Shown piece by piece: positions 41,040 to 41,451 of a DNA stretch of 41,451 nucleotides. The position numbers and the translations under genes were made by a program. The stretch comes from CAG-217 sp963638105 (GTDB lineage Bacteria > Bacillota > Clostridia > Oscillospirales > Acutalibacteraceae): the NCBI GenBank assembly GCA_963638105.1, contig CAVHPP010000018.1:1-41451 (forward strand), read 5' to 3'. Numbering within the stretch: position 1 is the first letter of the stretch; each line of letters opens with the position of its first letter. The notes under the pieces were generated by a model. That model saw nothing but the letters and a program-made list of their open reading frames with translations. It was not told where the DNA came from and ran no database searches.

Positions 41040-41324
41040 CAAAAGCGTATCACCAACTTTAGTGCTGTACCCTTACCAGAGCCGGTAAGGGCGCTTAAGT
41101 GGTCGGTGCAGCGGCACATCGCTCCAATCGTTCCCGGGGAGTATTGCAGCAAATGCGCCCCGGCTAATGCGCGATTGCGTCATTTGTGCAAAAATTAAAA
41201 AACAGACGGCAAAACGAAACGGTTCGCTGGCAGCTAACTGTAAAAATTTTTCAGTTTTATTTGTCTTTGCGACACATACACTATTGGTGCAAACGCAAGT
41301 TTACGAAAAAGGAGTGTATTCGCA
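41040..41324. other. Intergenic region with several inverted repeats, possible structured RNA
   Basis: No gene is recognisable in this stretch before the spore-protein gene. It contains an 8-bp perfect hairpin (CCCTTACC 41070-41077 with GGTAAGGG 41084-41091), enclosed by AAGCG/CGCTT (41043-41047 with 41092-41096). It also contains nested repeats CAATCG/CGATTG (41125-41130 with 41172-41177) around CCGGGG/CCCCGG (41134-41139 with 41158-41163). The part from 41190 is AT-rich and should hold the promoter of the spore-protein gene; I could not place a convincing sigma-G or sigma-A promoter. Confidence 0.5.
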
Positions 41325-41420
41325 ATGGCAAGCAACAAGAGTGTTGTGCCCGAGGCTAAGGAAGCCCTGAACCGTTTTAAGATGGAAGCTGCTTCTGAGG
41401 TTGGTGTTTTTTTGCATTAA
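41325..41420 (+). pseudogene. 5' part of an alpha/beta-type small acid-soluble spore protein gene, ending early
   Basis: AAAGGAG precedes the ATG at 41325. The 31 codons before TAA begin MASNKSVVPEAKEALNRFK and go on through MEAASEVGV, which matches the first conserved half of alpha/beta SASPs (the EIA-ELGV block and the germination-protease site region). Family members have 60-75 residues and continue with a second DNA-binding helix and a GSVGG-type turn. Here the frame runs into a T7 run, FLH and a stop, and the remaining 31 bases to the window edge are AT-rich and unrelated. Truncation by a chimeric contig end is the simplest reading. The intact protein would coat and protect spore DNA. 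Confidence 0.75.
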
Positions 41421-41451
41421 AATTTTTCAAAACGCCCTATTTAAGCCACTT

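Noticed and set aside
1..41451. CRISPR arrays, tRNA or rRNA genes, transposases, plasmid or phage origins
   Set aside because: No regularly spaced direct repeats, cloverleaf-like genes or mobile-element proteins were seen on either strand, apart from the uncertain edge sequences.

Overview
The window looks like a chromosomal contig from an uncultured, moderately GC-rich, spore-forming Clostridia member, most likely of the Oscillospiraceae/Ruminococcaceae type. The evidence is the start of a SpoVT-like gene at the left edge, the start of an alpha/beta-type small acid-soluble spore protein (SASP) gene at the right edge, a T-box leader on thrS, RNase Y, YhaM, a PASTA-type membrane protein, NfnAB, strong AGGAGG-type ribosome sites and near-consensus sigma-A promoters. 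It contains no rRNA, tRNA, CRISPR array or recognisable transposase. There is a 10-base N gap at 13266-13275.

Region 1 (about 0.2-13.8 kb) is a glycerol-phosphate polymer locus. Two CDP-glycerol glycerophosphotransferase-like genes read leftward from a divergent promoter pair near 3.73-3.83 kb. A third one, a tagD-type CDP-glycerol synthase and a giant 1255-residue protein with two transferase modules read rightward. Beyond a strong terminator lies a visibly more AT-rich two-gene unit on the minus strand. It encodes an 835-residue glycerophosphotransferase-GT4 fusion and a 546-residue protein that resembles a decayed version of that fusion without the catalytic histidine. CDP-glycerol made by the cytidylyltransferase would feed at least five transferase modules, but no tagO, tagA or tagGH homologue is present.

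Region 2 (13.9-16.9 kb) holds a PHP-domain phosphoesterase and the nfnAB pair for the electron-bifurcating NADH-dependent ferredoxin:NADP+ oxidoreductase, closed by a 17-bp-stem terminator.

Region 3 (16.9-32.6 kb) is a single leftward capsule/exopolysaccharide operon of 14 tightly packed genes, many with 4-bp ATGA or GTGA overlaps. In transcription order these are a CpsC/Wzz-type chain-length protein, a CpsD-type tyrosine kinase, a polyprenyl-phosphate glycosylphosphotransferase, GT4, acyltransferase-3, GT4, a radical SAM/SPASM protein, a DUF6625-like protein, GT4, a pyruvyltransferase-family protein, an F420-hydrogenase-beta-like iron-sulfur protein, GT2, a Wzy-like polymerase and a Wzx-like flippase. 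This is a complete Wzx/Wzy pathway with unusual redox and radical enzymes in the middle.

Region 4 (32.7-41.4 kb) is housekeeping: a Dabb protein, rny, T-box-controlled thrS, yhaM-prmA, and a zinc-ribbon/pseudokinase/PASTA membrane protein, followed by a 350-bp intergenic stretch with inverted repeats and a truncated SASP gene.

The most unusual features are the transferase fusions and their catalytically altered neighbour, the pseudokinase, the radical SAM module inside the capsule operon, and the abrupt interruption of a sporulation gene at each end of the window.
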